Shown here: positions 1-5,607 of the stretch, piece after piece | Position numbering within the stretch: the first letter of the stretch is position 1 | How the letters are laid out: each line of letters opens with the position of its first letter | Source: a virus | Strand: one strand, 5' to 3' | DNA: 40,996 nt | Virus record (IMG/VR): IMGVR_UViG_3300019873_000001 | Coordinates: 1 to 40,996 of that record | Translations under genes and position numbers: made by a program | The notes under the pieces: generated by a model | Told to the model about the DNA's origin: nothing | The model's database searches: none | What the model saw: only the letters and a program-made list of their open reading frames with translations

Positions 1-86
1 ACCAAATCAATACACTTATCAGGTAAAGTTTTCATAAATTCTAGGCAATCCACATTATGTATTTTATTTAATTCTAGTTCTTTCAT
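1..86 (-). CDS. DPPY-type DNA methyltransferase, 5' end only (cut by window edge)
   Basis: These 28 codons start with ATG at 86-84 and are identical to the N-terminus of the methyltransferase at 38720-39413. The window edge cuts the gene before its DPPY motif. Its TGA/ATG overlap with the 31-codon gene upstream matches the arrangement of the full copy. It is the version B end of the same gene, not a second complete gene. Confidence 0.75.
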   Translation of the reverse strand, partial: MKELELNKIHNVDCLEFMKTLPDKCIDL

Positions 87-178
87 TTCTTTCTGCGGAC
101 AAAGTAACGATCTCTACTGGGACGAAAGCCAAATGATATGTCCCACAAGTACTTTAAGATTCTATTAAGAGTTTTCAT
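83..178 (-). CDS. 31-aa basic small protein (version B copy)
   Basis: This short frame encodes a very basic peptide (R/K-rich C-terminus ending RRKK). Its ATG overlaps the stop of the MT-A70 gene, and its TGA overlaps the ATG of the DPPY methyltransferase, both as ATGA. The copy at 39410-39505 has the same length. Differences between copies are three silent changes plus S/D, G/D and I/V, and no frame breaks, which supports real coding. The function is unknown; a nucleic-acid-binding peptide is only a guess from the charge. Confidence 0.6.
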   Translation of the reverse strand: MKTLNRILKYLWDISFGFRPSRDRYFVRRKK

Positions 179-747
179 AATTCAATATCACTTTTAACTT
201 CATTTCCCCACGCCGACCATCCATCAAGAGGATTTTCATTAAATAGATTCCTGCTTCCATTATTGCGGGCGAAAAGTTCTATTCTGGGTAAATCTCCGCA
301 AAATTCTACGATTCTTTTTCTTACAATGTCTGGTTTCCTTGAATGCTCCTCTCTTGTAGTTTCAATAATGCTTGAAATCTTGTTGCTGATTTTAGGAGCT
401 TTGCCCTTTACACCGATTAAACATACTTCCGCATTTGACTTAGTGTACCAACCCACCCCGAAGAAATTACTCCCATTTTTATTTTTCTTTATCCAAGTGA
501 ACCCGACTGTCTTGTATTCAAACCCCCATGCTTTTATTACATCTAACGCCTCTTGAAGTTTAGGGAATGTCGCCCAGAGAAACAGAATACAATTATCGTC
601 TGCCATTTCCGCTATCGGTAATTTACAAATATCTTCGTTAGCCATAGTTGGATAATGTGCATTTGCGGTCGCTTGTATATTTCCCATGTTCCGGTAAGCC
701 CATGGCGGATCAGCGTAAATTATTTGATATTTCTTTATTTCATCCAT
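175..747 (-). CDS. MT-A70 family adenine methyltransferase
   Basis: This 190-aa protein is predicted to methylate adenine N6 in DNA using SAM. The MT-A70 catalytic DPPW motif is at residues 13-16 after a YA dipeptide. It also has the family's internal blocks: LFLWAT, a WGFEY block followed by FTWIKK, EHSRKPD near residue 133, RIELFARN, and a GWSAWGNEV-like end. The length is normal for a single-domain phage member. It lies between the 61-aa and 31-aa genes with overlaps on both sides. Version A of this locus (39.4 kb) lacks it, so it is an accessory cassette. A longer relative is at 34849-35718. No partner endonuclease is visible, so protection against host restriction is the likely role. Confidence 0.85.
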   Translation of the reverse strand: MDEIKKYQIIYADPPWAYRNMGNIQATANAHYPTMANEDICKLPIAEMADDNCILFLWATFPKLQEALDVIKAWGFEYKTVGFTWIKKNKNGSNFFGVGWYTKSNAEVCLIGVKGKAPKISNKISSIIETTREEHSRKPDIVRKRIVEFCGDLPRIELFARNNGSRNLFNENPLDGWSAWGNEVKSDIEL

Positions 748-920
748 TCGGGCTTATATTTTATAAAAAGTTGTTTCATCTTTTCTCTATCAATTTCTTC
801 TGCGGGATTTTCTTCTATTATTGGTGAGAGTTTCTTGTCTAGGTCTTTAGTAACTACAAAAACATCTCTCTTGGGATCGTAGTAGCCGTCAATTTTCTTT
901 TCGCCTTTTTTATTTTCCAT
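735..920 (-). CDS. Hypothetical 61-aa protein (allele of 39492-39689)
   Basis: No known family was recognised. It is clearly homologous to the 65-aa protein at 39492-39689. Both share a basic start, a GY(Y/M)D motif, LSP near the middle, (D/E)xID(A/R)EKMK and an ending of KYxPxWM. It overlaps the MT-A70 start by 13 bases. Strong divergence from its counterpart with conservation of pattern suggests a real, fast-evolving early protein. Confidence 0.65.
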   Translation of the reverse strand: MENKKGEKKIDGYYDPKRDVFVVTKDLDKKLSPIIEENPAEEIDREKMKQLFIKYKPEWMK

Positions 921-923
921 ATT

Positions 924-1238
924 TTAAGTAATTATTTCTCCAGTCGCCCTATCAATTTTAATTATTTTTAACTCAGTAAGCCTTTCAGGTTTAGGAAAAG
1001 GATTTTCCGTACTTATTCTCCAATTAGGTTTATTCTCCATCTTAAAAAGAGTAATGAGGTATGGTTCTTTAGAAATCGCATTCGTCTGTGCACGTTGTTC
1101 TTTTCGCTCCTTCTTTGCCGCTTTTCTCTCTGCCTTTTGCTCCGGCGTTAATTCAGGTTTTGGTTTTGCCAATTCTTCTACTTTCTTTTTATCTTCCTCT
1201 GATAAAATTGTAGCACTTAAATTTATTCCTTTTTTCAT
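924..1238 (-). CDS. Hypothetical 104-aa charged protein (version B only)
   Basis: The function was not recognised. Residues 15-52 are highly charged (K/E/R-rich, probably a helix or coiled coil), followed by a C-terminal segment ending in a DRATGEII motif. In version A the same slot holds an unrelated-looking 119-aa protein (39686-40045). It is the first gene of the version B early operon, followed at once by the 61-aa gene. No Shine-Dalgarno sequence precedes the ATG. Confidence 0.6.
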   Translation of the reverse strand: MKKGINLSATILSEEDKKKVEELAKPKPELTPEQKAERKAAKKERKEQRAQTNAISKEPYLITLFKMENKPNWRISTENPFPKPERLTELKIIKIDRATGEIIT

Positions 1239-1503
1239 TTTTGCTCATTTTATTTTTAATAAAGTACAGCCCCCACTTTGTGCCTTGGATACCACATTAG
1301 AGCGACCTATCTACACAATTGCATTATCTTTAGTTCCATAATAGCCCAGCATTATTACGATGTCAGATATTTAATACTCTGCTAACCAAGTCGGAGTTGT
1401 CAGTGGGGAGGACATTGCTCCAATTTCGCCAGCAGATTATTTCTAGGGAGCGTTTTACGAGGTGCTACCTAAATCTCGTTTCATTGTGATTGTAAAAACG
1501 CAA

Positions 1504-1533
1504 AAGTCCCCAGCTCAATTAAGGCGGGGACTT
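1504..1533. terminator. Bidirectional rho-independent terminator candidate
   Basis: AAGTCCCC (1504-1511) pairs with GGGGACTT (1526-1533) around a 14-base loop. T-rich sequence follows on both strands (TTTTGCG on minus, CCGGTTTT on plus). Confidence 0.5.
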
Positions 1534-1540
1534 CCGGTTT

Positions 1541-1629
1541 TATGTTTCGTAAAACAACTACACACTACAACAAATTCGCCTGAAAAGCAAACCGAGGAAT
1601 ATGCAAATGTTTTACTTTTACGAAACATA
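1541..1629. repeat. Perfect 14-bp inverted repeat with 61-bp spacer
   Basis: TATGTTTCGTAAAA at 1541-1554 is the exact reverse complement of 1616-1629. The spacing is too long for a simple terminator. Paired regulator sites, a long-range hairpin or a recombination-type site are possible. It is present only in version B. Confidence 0.7.
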
Positions 1630-1719
1630 CCTAAATTATAGAGCAAACAAGGGTAAATGCAAGTGGAAAAGCTGTTAATAAACCAATACAAAACAAAAAT
1701 AAAACAAGTCAAGTATAAA

Positions 1720-1793
1720 ACGCAGAAAGCCGGCGATTTTACGCCGACTTCTGATTCATATATGAGGTGTAGAGCCGCATAATAAGCGGGTAC
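1720..1793 (-). ncRNA. Candidate small RNA with own promoter and terminator
   Basis: A sigma70-like promoter (1800-1828) would start transcription near 1793, running leftward. About 40 bases on, a perfect minus-strand 9-bp stem (1727-1735/1742-1750, one G-U pair, 6-base loop) is followed by TTTCTGCGTTTTA. Inside lies a small hairpin, CCGC-loop-GCGG (1774-1788). The result would be a roughly 70-nt RNA or a terminated leader in front of the early genes. This is inferred from sequence only. Confidence 0.4.
1727..1750 (-). terminator. Rho-independent terminator
   Basis: A 9-bp GC-rich stem with an ATTTTA loop on the plus strand. On the minus-strand RNA the single mismatch becomes a G-U pair, and a T-rich tail follows, so it acts leftward. 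Confidence 0.6.
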
Positions 1794-1799
1794 TGCTAC

Positions 1800-1828
1800 A
1801 TTATACACTAAAAACACAAAGGGGGCAA
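1800..1828 (-). promoter_or_regulatory. Sigma70-like promoter for candidate small RNA
   Basis: On the minus strand: -35 TTGCCC (1828-1823), 17-bp spacer, -10 TATAAT (1805-1800). The -35 lies inside the 1822-1840 hairpin. Confidence 0.5.
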
Positions 1829-1840
1829 GGTTATTGCCCC
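1822..1840 (-). terminator. Terminator-like hairpin
   Basis: GGGGCAA (1822-1828) pairs with TTGCCCC (1834-1840) around a 5-base loop. On minus it is followed by CTTTGTGTTTTTAG, an imperfect T tract. Confidence 0.5.
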
Positions 1841-1896
1841 GATCATGCCATGAAATGTGCAGGTGCGAAAAGATTAAACGCCCTGCCCCAAAAAAG

Positions 1897-1925
1897 TGTC
1901 GGGGAAAATTAACAAAGACCCGACA
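1897..1925 (-). terminator. Rho-independent terminator
   Basis: TGTCGGG (1897-1903) pairs with CCCGACA (1919-1925); on minus, CTTTTTT follows. A further imperfect hairpin without a T tract lies just left of it (1859-1886, GCAGGTGCG/CGCCCTGC). Confidence 0.6.
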
Positions 1926-1939
1926 GTAAAATTATATAA

Positions 1940-1970
1940 AAAGCGTGGGAAGAAGTCCAACCCACGCTTT
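1940..1970 (-). terminator. Strong rho-independent terminator ending the late operon
   Basis: AAAGCGTGGG (1940-1949) pairs over 10 bp with CCCACGCTTT (1961-1970). On minus it is followed by a T-rich stretch (TTTATATAATTTT). It lies after the last small late gene (2006-2092) and is the first of several stops in series. Confidence 0.7.
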
Positions 1971-2005
1971 GTTTCCGAACTCTACGTCCGAGTCGGATAC
2001 CTCCT

Positions 2006-2092
2006 TTAAAGCATTAAGAGAAGAATTACTACTCCAAAGAACAATGTGCAACCAATAACCTCAGGAAGCCATTGAACGATTTTTTCTTTCAT
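2006..2092 (-). CDS. 28-aa single-pass membrane peptide
   Basis: ATG at 2092, TAA at 2008-2006. The first ten residues are hydrophilic, then a continuous hydrophobic segment (about residues 12-28, rich in V/I/L/F) fills the rest. It lies just before the terminator array, downstream of another tiny membrane gene. The function is unknown; a lysis-accessory or host-membrane role is a guess from position. Confidence 0.45.
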   Translation of the reverse strand: MKEKIVQWLPEVIGCTLFFGVVILLLML

Positions 2093-2101
2093 AGGCGTTG
2101 C

Positions 2102-2206
2102 TTAGTTAAAAATAAAGAACACCAGAAACACTGCGACAAAGATTAAGAAACAAATGATTTCAAACAACCATTGTCTGACCCACATTTTGATTCTAAAGCG
2201 GTTCAT
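2102..2206 (-). CDS. 34-aa single-pass membrane peptide
   Basis: A basic N-terminus (R/K, two W) is followed by a hydrophobic stretch over about residues 14-33. AAAGGA lies about 5 bases before the ATG, one of the few Shine-Dalgarno-like sequences in the window. It is the second of a pair of tiny membrane genes at the end of the late transcript. The function is unknown. Confidence 0.45.
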   Translation of the reverse strand: MNRFRIKMWVRQWLFEIICFLIFVAVFLVFFIFN

Positions 2207-2222
2207 GATGTCCTTTCTACAG

Positions 2223-2271
2223 TGTCCAAACCTGCTTCGCAAGGCGAGCAGGCGAGGAGCATATCCGGACA
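2223..2271 (-). other. Structured intergenic hairpin
   Basis: Outer TGTCC/GGACA arms (2223-2227/2267-2271) enclose a CCTGCT...AGCAGG stem (2231-2252). It is higher in GC than its surroundings, lies between two late genes and lacks a T tract. Confidence 0.35.
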
Positions 2272-2292
2272 GTGAGGTTTGTTTGTGTCCGT

Positions 2293-2541
2293 CTAATCCG
2301 CACCTTCCGCCTCCTTTGGGGGATTGTTAGCGGGAGTTTTAGGCACAAGAACCTGCGGCTCGCCTCTCGTGTCAGCTTGATGGGTTTCATGTTTTCCTTT
2401 CTTTTGGTTTACGTATGCATTGAGACAATTTATGTCTTTGCATATCCAAGTCTCTACTCCATTACTGCACTGCATGGCGATTCTTGGATAACGATTGCCG
2501 CAGATTACGCATGTTCTCAGGTCGTGGTTTTCAGGTGGCAT
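2293..2541 (-). CDS. Small zinc-ribbon-like protein, 82 aa
   Basis: Four cysteines in two pairs (CVIC near residue 11 and two more near residues 34 and 39) suggest a bound zinc. The C-terminal 40 residues are hydrophilic, with P-rich ending, and probably disordered. It is the last gene of more than 60 codons on the late transcript, after a terminator at 2585-2607, so it may have partial independent expression from AT-rich sequence near 2570. No family was recognised. Confidence 0.55.
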   Translation of the reverse strand: MPPENHDLRTCVICGNRYPRIAMQCSNGVETWICKDINCLNAYVNQKKGKHETHQADTRGEPQVLVPKTPANNPPKEAEGAD

Positions 2542-2584
2542 AGATAGTTTATGTGAAGGACGTTTCTTCTATTATATATAAAAG

Positions 2585-2607
2585 AAAAAATCCCGACTAG
2601 CGAGATT
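2585..2607 (-). terminator. Rho-independent terminator
   Basis: AATCCCG (2589-2595) pairs with CGAGATT (2601-2607, one G-U pair on the minus RNA) around ACTAG. Reading leftward it runs into TTTTTTCTTT. Confidence 0.6.
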
Positions 2608-2672
2608 TCTTCTGAGTCCTTATTTGTTTCTCCCATGTTCTCCAGTCGTGACCAGAGAATAGTTCGAAAGTA

Positions 2673-2825
2673 TTATTTTACCCTATAAAACAAGAAAATA
2701 AAAACAACTGCTAGGATAACAGCGAGAATGTACCACCAAATACAACCTTTAGGTTTATCGAAAGGTCGATGTTCAATAGCTTCATTCAAGGCACTTTCTT
2801 TTATTTTGTCTATGTTATTTCTCAT
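2673..2825 (-). CDS. 50-aa C-terminal-anchor membrane protein
   Basis: About 27 charged N-terminal residues are followed by a W-rich hydrophobic span (residues 30-47) and a short basic tail. It lies directly downstream of the putative endolysin and before a terminator, so it belongs to the lysis end of the late operon. No family was recognised. Confidence 0.5.
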   Translation of the reverse strand: MRNNIDKIKESALNEAIEHRPFDKPKGCIWWYILAVILAVVFIFLFYRVK

Positions 2826-2835
2826 TTAATTTTTG

Positions 2836-3885
2836 TCAAACTGCCAGATTTAACTGAGCAAAAGTTAACGGACCAACACGTCCATCGGGAGATAAGTTAT
2901 GGGCTAACTGAAATTTAACCACAGAAGCTTTAGTGATATTTCCATAGATGCCATCAAACCCTAAATTACTTGGATAATAGCCTCCTTTCTGCAGATATTG
3001 TTGCAGTTGCCGCACTTCTTCATTTTTATCTCCGAATTTCATATTTTTTGTAAAGACAAAAGTTGGCAGTTCTCCACTTTCATAAATAAATTCCATTGGA
3101 TACTTAACTAAGAAATTTCTAGCAGTGAAAAAACTTCTTGAAATGTATCGCACAGATAACCCTCCAAAGTGAGCGGAATCTTCTATCCTGATATATTCTT
3201 CGCCGTCTATCAGTCCGCAATCCACGGCCGTTACTGAATGTCGCGAAGCCCGCGAACCATAAGGGTCAGCCAAGTTCTCCCTTATTTTCGGGTAAAGTGT
3301 AGACCATTCGGCAGAGGTAAAAAAGAACCAGCACATAATTCCCTTGCCGGTAGTTTGTATTGTTGAAGCTACCCTGTCAAAATCTCCGCTCGGAATGGTG
3401 ATATGACTGCCTAGGACGAATCCTTTAGCGACTTCTTTAGCAAAGTTGGAAACTGTTACGGAGTCCGCTTCCTGTATCTGGTTACTGCGGGAAATAGCTT
3501 CAAGGGAAATTCCTTTACTTTGCCAGATATCAAAAGCGTCGTTGCCTATCATTCCTTCGGCTGGCTTGTTTATCCGATAAAAATAGATGGAATTAGGGGA
3601 AAATTGCAGAAACGTCTCTGTCTTTAACCAGAAATTTATCAGAGCGAGTTTGGCGACTGTAAATGCAACACACTTACTCGTGAAAAACTGATTAAGAATA
3701 GGAAAACTCCGCCATTCATTACCAGCGTTAGGGTCTTTCTCCACCCATTCTATAGGGTTGATTGCTCCTACGAACTCTGTTTGTAGGTAGTCTTTAGCTT
3801 TCTCCTCGTCGCTACGTAAATCCGAAGCCCCTTGATAGCTGTCGTAGAATTTATCTATCTCATTTTTTAGGTTATTTTTATTCAT
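2836..3885 (-). CDS. Papain-like cysteine peptidase with peptidoglycan-binding domain; putative endolysin
   Basis: A 349-aa protein likely to cut or bind the cell wall at lysis. The N-terminal domain (about residues 40-265) shows a papain-like layout: NQ at 65-66 before Cys72 in SKCVAF, His216 in a SRHSV block, and Asp236 in EDSAHFGG. Residues 283-347 are a classic PG_binding_1 repeat (GDKNEEVRQLQQYL, FDGIYG, AVxxFQ-like, DGRVGPLT). There is no signal peptide, so export would need the holin. It follows the holin and two tiny zinc-type genes. A virion-associated or receptor-processing peptidase is an alternative. Most phage lysins are muramidases or amidases, so this domain pair is unusual. 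Confidence 0.7.
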   Translation of the reverse strand: MNKNNLKNEIDKFYDSYQGASDLRSDEEKAKDYLQTEFVGAINPIEWVEKDPNAGNEWRSFPILNQFFTSKCVAFTVAKLALINFWLKTETFLQFSPNSIYFYRINKPAEGMIGNDAFDIWQSKGISLEAISRSNQIQEADSVTVSNFAKEVAKGFVLGSHITIPSGDFDRVASTIQTTGKGIMCWFFFTSAEWSTLYPKIRENLADPYGSRASRHSVTAVDCGLIDGEEYIRIEDSAHFGGLSVRYISRSFFTARNFLVKYPMEFIYESGELPTFVFTKNMKFGDKNEEVRQLQQYLQKGGYYPSNLGFDGIYGNITKASVVKFQLAHNLSPDGRVGPLTFAQLNLAV

Positions 3886-3912
3886 CTAAATCATTACTAA
3901 AATCTTCTATCT

Positions 3913-4008
3913 TCACCACTGCGTAGCATTCCTCACAGAGAAAATGGATGCCTTGTTAGTGCATACATCGCACGTCGGTATTTTAGTTTTTTCTTCATTT
4001 TGTGTCAT
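3913..4008 (-). CDS. 31-aa small protein with one CxxC
   Basis: ATG at 4008, overlapping the end of the preceding 53-aa gene by 14 bases. It has one CDVC motif after a charged start. It sits between holin and endolysin. The function is unknown. Confidence 0.35.
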   Translation of the reverse strand: MTQNEEKTKIPTCDVCTNKASIFSVRNATQW

Positions 4009-4156
4009 TTTGATTCATCAACCTCAAAAAACAAGATTGGCACGCAAAGATTGAAGCCCCGATAACGAATTCAAGTTCCCACCTAAAAGACTGTCCGCAC
4101 ATTCCACAGACATTCCGCAAAAGTTTACTATCTGCTCCTTTCTCTTCTCTTATCAT
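3995..4156 (-). CDS. 53-aa zinc-ribbon-like protein
   Basis: Two cysteine pairs (CGMC near residue 17 and CQSC near residue 39) frame a small beta-type core, typical of a zinc ribbon. It starts 4 bases after the holin stop codon. The function is unknown. Confidence 0.5.
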   Translation of the reverse strand: MIREEKGADSKLLRNVCGMCGQSFRWELEFVIGASIFACQSCFLRLMNQNDTK

Positions 4157-4160
4157 TTAT

Positions 4161-4403
4161 CTATTTTACACTAACAGTCGCTTTTGTGCCGCTATATAAG
4201 CCAGCCGCCGAAAGTCCAGCTAGAACACCTTGCAATGCGATTGCTCCCGTTAACGCAAAATCATTTAGGAGCCACACCCCGACAACACCTAGCACGATAG
4301 CTAAAATTGGAGCAAAACGACTAGTCATGCCTATTTTTTTAATTGCCGCTACAACACCGACTATAATTGGAATGAGAACGAGAAACATTGGGTTAATATC
4401 CAT
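4161..4403 (-). CDS. Holin-like membrane protein
   Basis: An 80-aa protein with an N-terminal hydrophobic segment (about 5-22), a second (32-48), and a weaker third ending in GLSAAGLYSGTKA. This is the composition and size of small phage holins, which open the inner membrane and release the endolysin. It lies immediately upstream of the peptidoglycan-active gene and has its own extended -10 promoter at 4441-4446. The assignment rests on topology and position. Confidence 0.6.
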   Translation of the reverse strand: MDINPMFLVLIPIIVGVVAAIKKIGMTSRFAPILAIVLGVVGVWLLNDFALTGAIALQGVLAGLSAAGLYSGTKATVSVK

Positions 4404-4440
4404 AAATTTAATTCGTAAATTACTAATAATCTCGACCTAC

Positions 4441-4446
4441 ATTATA
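4441..4446 (-). promoter_or_regulatory. Extended -10 promoter upstream of holin
   Basis: The minus strand reads TGA-TATAAT, an extended -10, with transcription expected to start near 4434. No clear -35 was found. It would allow separate timing of lysis genes. Confidence 0.45.
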
Positions 4447-4453
4447 TCATTTT

Positions 4454-4906
4454 TCAGTAGCTTCCAATTCCGAACGATTCACTAACAAAGTCCAATTCTT
4501 CCGTTTTAAGTGGATTTACTTTTATACTGATGCTGTCCCGCAGTTTGTACATTCCCACCTCGATTCTTTGAGGCACAGTAACATTCTGTATTTCCTTTGA
4601 ACATCCCTTTGTGAAGTGAGTAGCTCTGTCCGACACATCCCACAATTCGCCTGTTTCCGTGTTCTCTAATTGCCTGCTCACTACCAAATATAATTCTTTG
4701 GAGGAACAATACTCCACTTCATAATTCAAAGTATATCCTTGTCCGATACTGGGAGAAATGACTTTATAGGGCTGGACAACCTTTAACCAATTAGCAGGTT
4801 GGATAATAAGAAATGAAGCGTAAACAGCTACTATTGCTAAAAAAAGGGTAGCATAAGAAACAACCTGTGCCATTCTTTCTTCAGTTATTCCTAGAATTGT
4901 TTTCAT
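4454..4906 (-). CDS. Membrane-anchored protein, 150 aa, lysis region
   Basis: One hydrophobic segment (about residues 14-36) follows a short cytoplasmic start. The remaining 110 residues are soluble and predicted beta-rich, with two cysteines (about residues 68 and 102), so probably outside the membrane. Its ATG overlaps the stop of the 80-aa gene upstream (ATGA). The topology would fit a spanin-like or superinfection-blocking protein, but no family was recognised. Confidence 0.55.
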   Translation of the reverse strand: MKTILGITEERMAQVVSYATLFLAIVAVYASFLIIQPANWLKVVQPYKVISPSIGQGYTLNYEVEYCSSKELYLVVSRQLENTETGELWDVSDRATHFTKGCSKEIQNVTVPQRIEVGMYKLRDSISIKVNPLKTEELDFVSESFGIGSY

Positions 4907-5145
4907 GCTTTTGCGGAAAGTAAATTCAATAATTGGGAAAGAACATAGACTAAAATTATTCCTATGGCGCTGTAAAGAATCTTGGTTAAAAAGGCTACTT
5001 TGTCTTCTAATGCTTTGAATTCTTTTTGGCTGACATAGTCATTCTTTAAGTCAAGGTCAATCTCTTTAACTTTCTCCTTAATAAAAGCGATGTCGGATTG
5101 CACTATCGCTAGGTCTATATCTTCTTGACGCTTGTTGTATTCCAT
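4903..5145 (-). CDS. XhlA-like helix plus C-terminal membrane anchor, 80 aa
   Basis: A charged amphipathic helix with heptad-like spacing (residues 5-52) is followed by one hydrophobic span (56-76). This resembles haemolysin XhlA-type lysis accessory proteins that sit beside holins. Translation of the next gene is coupled through ATGA. The assignment is by architecture, not by a clear motif. Confidence 0.5.
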   Translation of the reverse strand: MEYNKRQEDIDLAIVQSDIAFIKEKVKEIDLDLKNDYVSQKEFKALEDKVAFLTKILYSAIGIILVYVLSQLLNLLSAKA

Positions 5146-5155
5146 ATCATTTTGA

Positions 5156-5401
5156 TTAACCTGCTTCCAACATATTGTGATTATAATTTCTCATTGAACT
5201 TACTGAAAATTTACTATCTTGAGCTCCTGAACTACCACACCAAATTACTGGATAATTAGGAATAATATTTGGACTATACGGAATATAAATAGTATTCTCC
5301 TTCGGCAGTAAATCCTTCAACTCTTGCAATTTTCTTTCCAGTTCCTTTATTTCTTCCTGAACACATTGGAAACATTTTTTATTGTGGTTGCATTTATTCA
5401 T
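5156..5401 (-). CDS. Hypothetical Cys-rich small protein, 81 aa
   Basis: The start at 5401 is preferred over an in-frame start at 5461, because the latter would run deep into the upstream gene. The N-terminus has C-x5-C-x2-C, then a charged helix (LERKLQEL), a proline/tyrosine-rich middle and a low-complexity end. The function is unknown. Confidence 0.5.
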   Translation of the reverse strand: MNKCNHNKKCFQCVQEEIKELERKLQELKDLLPKENTIYIPYSPNIIPNYPVIWCGSSGAQDSKFSVSSMRNYNHNMLEAG

Positions 5402-5402
5402 A

Positions 5403-5588
5403 TTATTTTCCTTTAACAGGGAATTTCTCCATGCTTGACTTAAAAGCATTAGCGGGAACATCCCCTATTTTGTAAGTAGGTTCGGTCTTGCCTTCCACTT
5501 TCAGGTTGATATTGAACACATAAGCCACTGCAAGCCCTACTACGATTATAACTATTGTCCACGTTAAACCTTTTTCTACACCATTCAT
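5403..5588 (-). CDS. 61-aa membrane protein
   Basis: One hydrophobic span at about residues 9-27, with a hydrophilic C-terminal 35 residues presumably outside. Part of a run of tiny membrane genes between fibre and holin. The function is unknown. Confidence 0.5.
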   Translation of the reverse strand: MNGVEKGLTWTIVIIVVGLAVAYVFNINLKVEGKTEPTYKIGDVPANAFKSSMEKFPVKGK

Positions 5589-5607
5589 GTTATTTTAGTT
5601 AATTATC

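Larger units (their letters stand above)
1..178. repeat. Left copy of diverged direct repeat (version B flank)
   Basis: This stretch aligns without gaps to 39328-39505. The first 99 bases are identical, then scattered substitutions appear. It holds the 5' end of the DPPY methyltransferase gene and a 31-codon gene. Several differences fall in third codon positions, so the two copies look like alleles that diverged under selection rather than a fresh duplication. It reads as the point where an alternative version of the region right of 39328 enters the assembly. Confidence 0.9.
1239..1715. other. Non-coding segment unique to version B
   Basis: No convincing gene was found in these 477 bases. 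The segment holds a terminator-like hairpin at 1504-1533 and a perfect 14-bp inverted repeat at 1541-1554/1616-1629. Its base composition is more balanced than the flanks. Version A has the initiator-like gene in this position instead. Confidence 0.6.
1716..1841. repeat. 126-bp exact direct repeat, internal copy
   Basis: This is identical over 126 bases to the last 126 bases of the window (40871-40996). The bases just before the two copies differ. It contains two hairpins, a sigma70-like promoter and a candidate small RNA. It is the right-hand junction shared by versions A and B, and its length is close to a typical large assembly k-mer. Confidence 0.95.

Noticed and set aside
1245-1415. Protein-like minus frame with internal TAA and TAG, suggesting stop-codon recoding
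   Set aside because: Stop frequency is about what random AT-rich DNA gives, and normal genes here use TAA and TAG as stops.
1462-1641. 59-codon plus-strand frame starting at GTG
   Set aside because: It would be the only plus-strand gene, starts at GTG without any start signal and spans a hairpin and both arms of an inverted repeat. It could still be real if relatives keep it.
1515-1817. 100-codon minus-strand frame across the repeat and inverted repeats
   Set aside because: It runs through a promoter, a terminator hairpin and the A/B junction, and its composition follows the hairpins; no neighbour coupling.
2272-2547. Plus-strand frame of 91 codons
   Set aside because: Opposite the zinc-ribbon gene, which has coherent Cys spacing; no plus-strand promoter.
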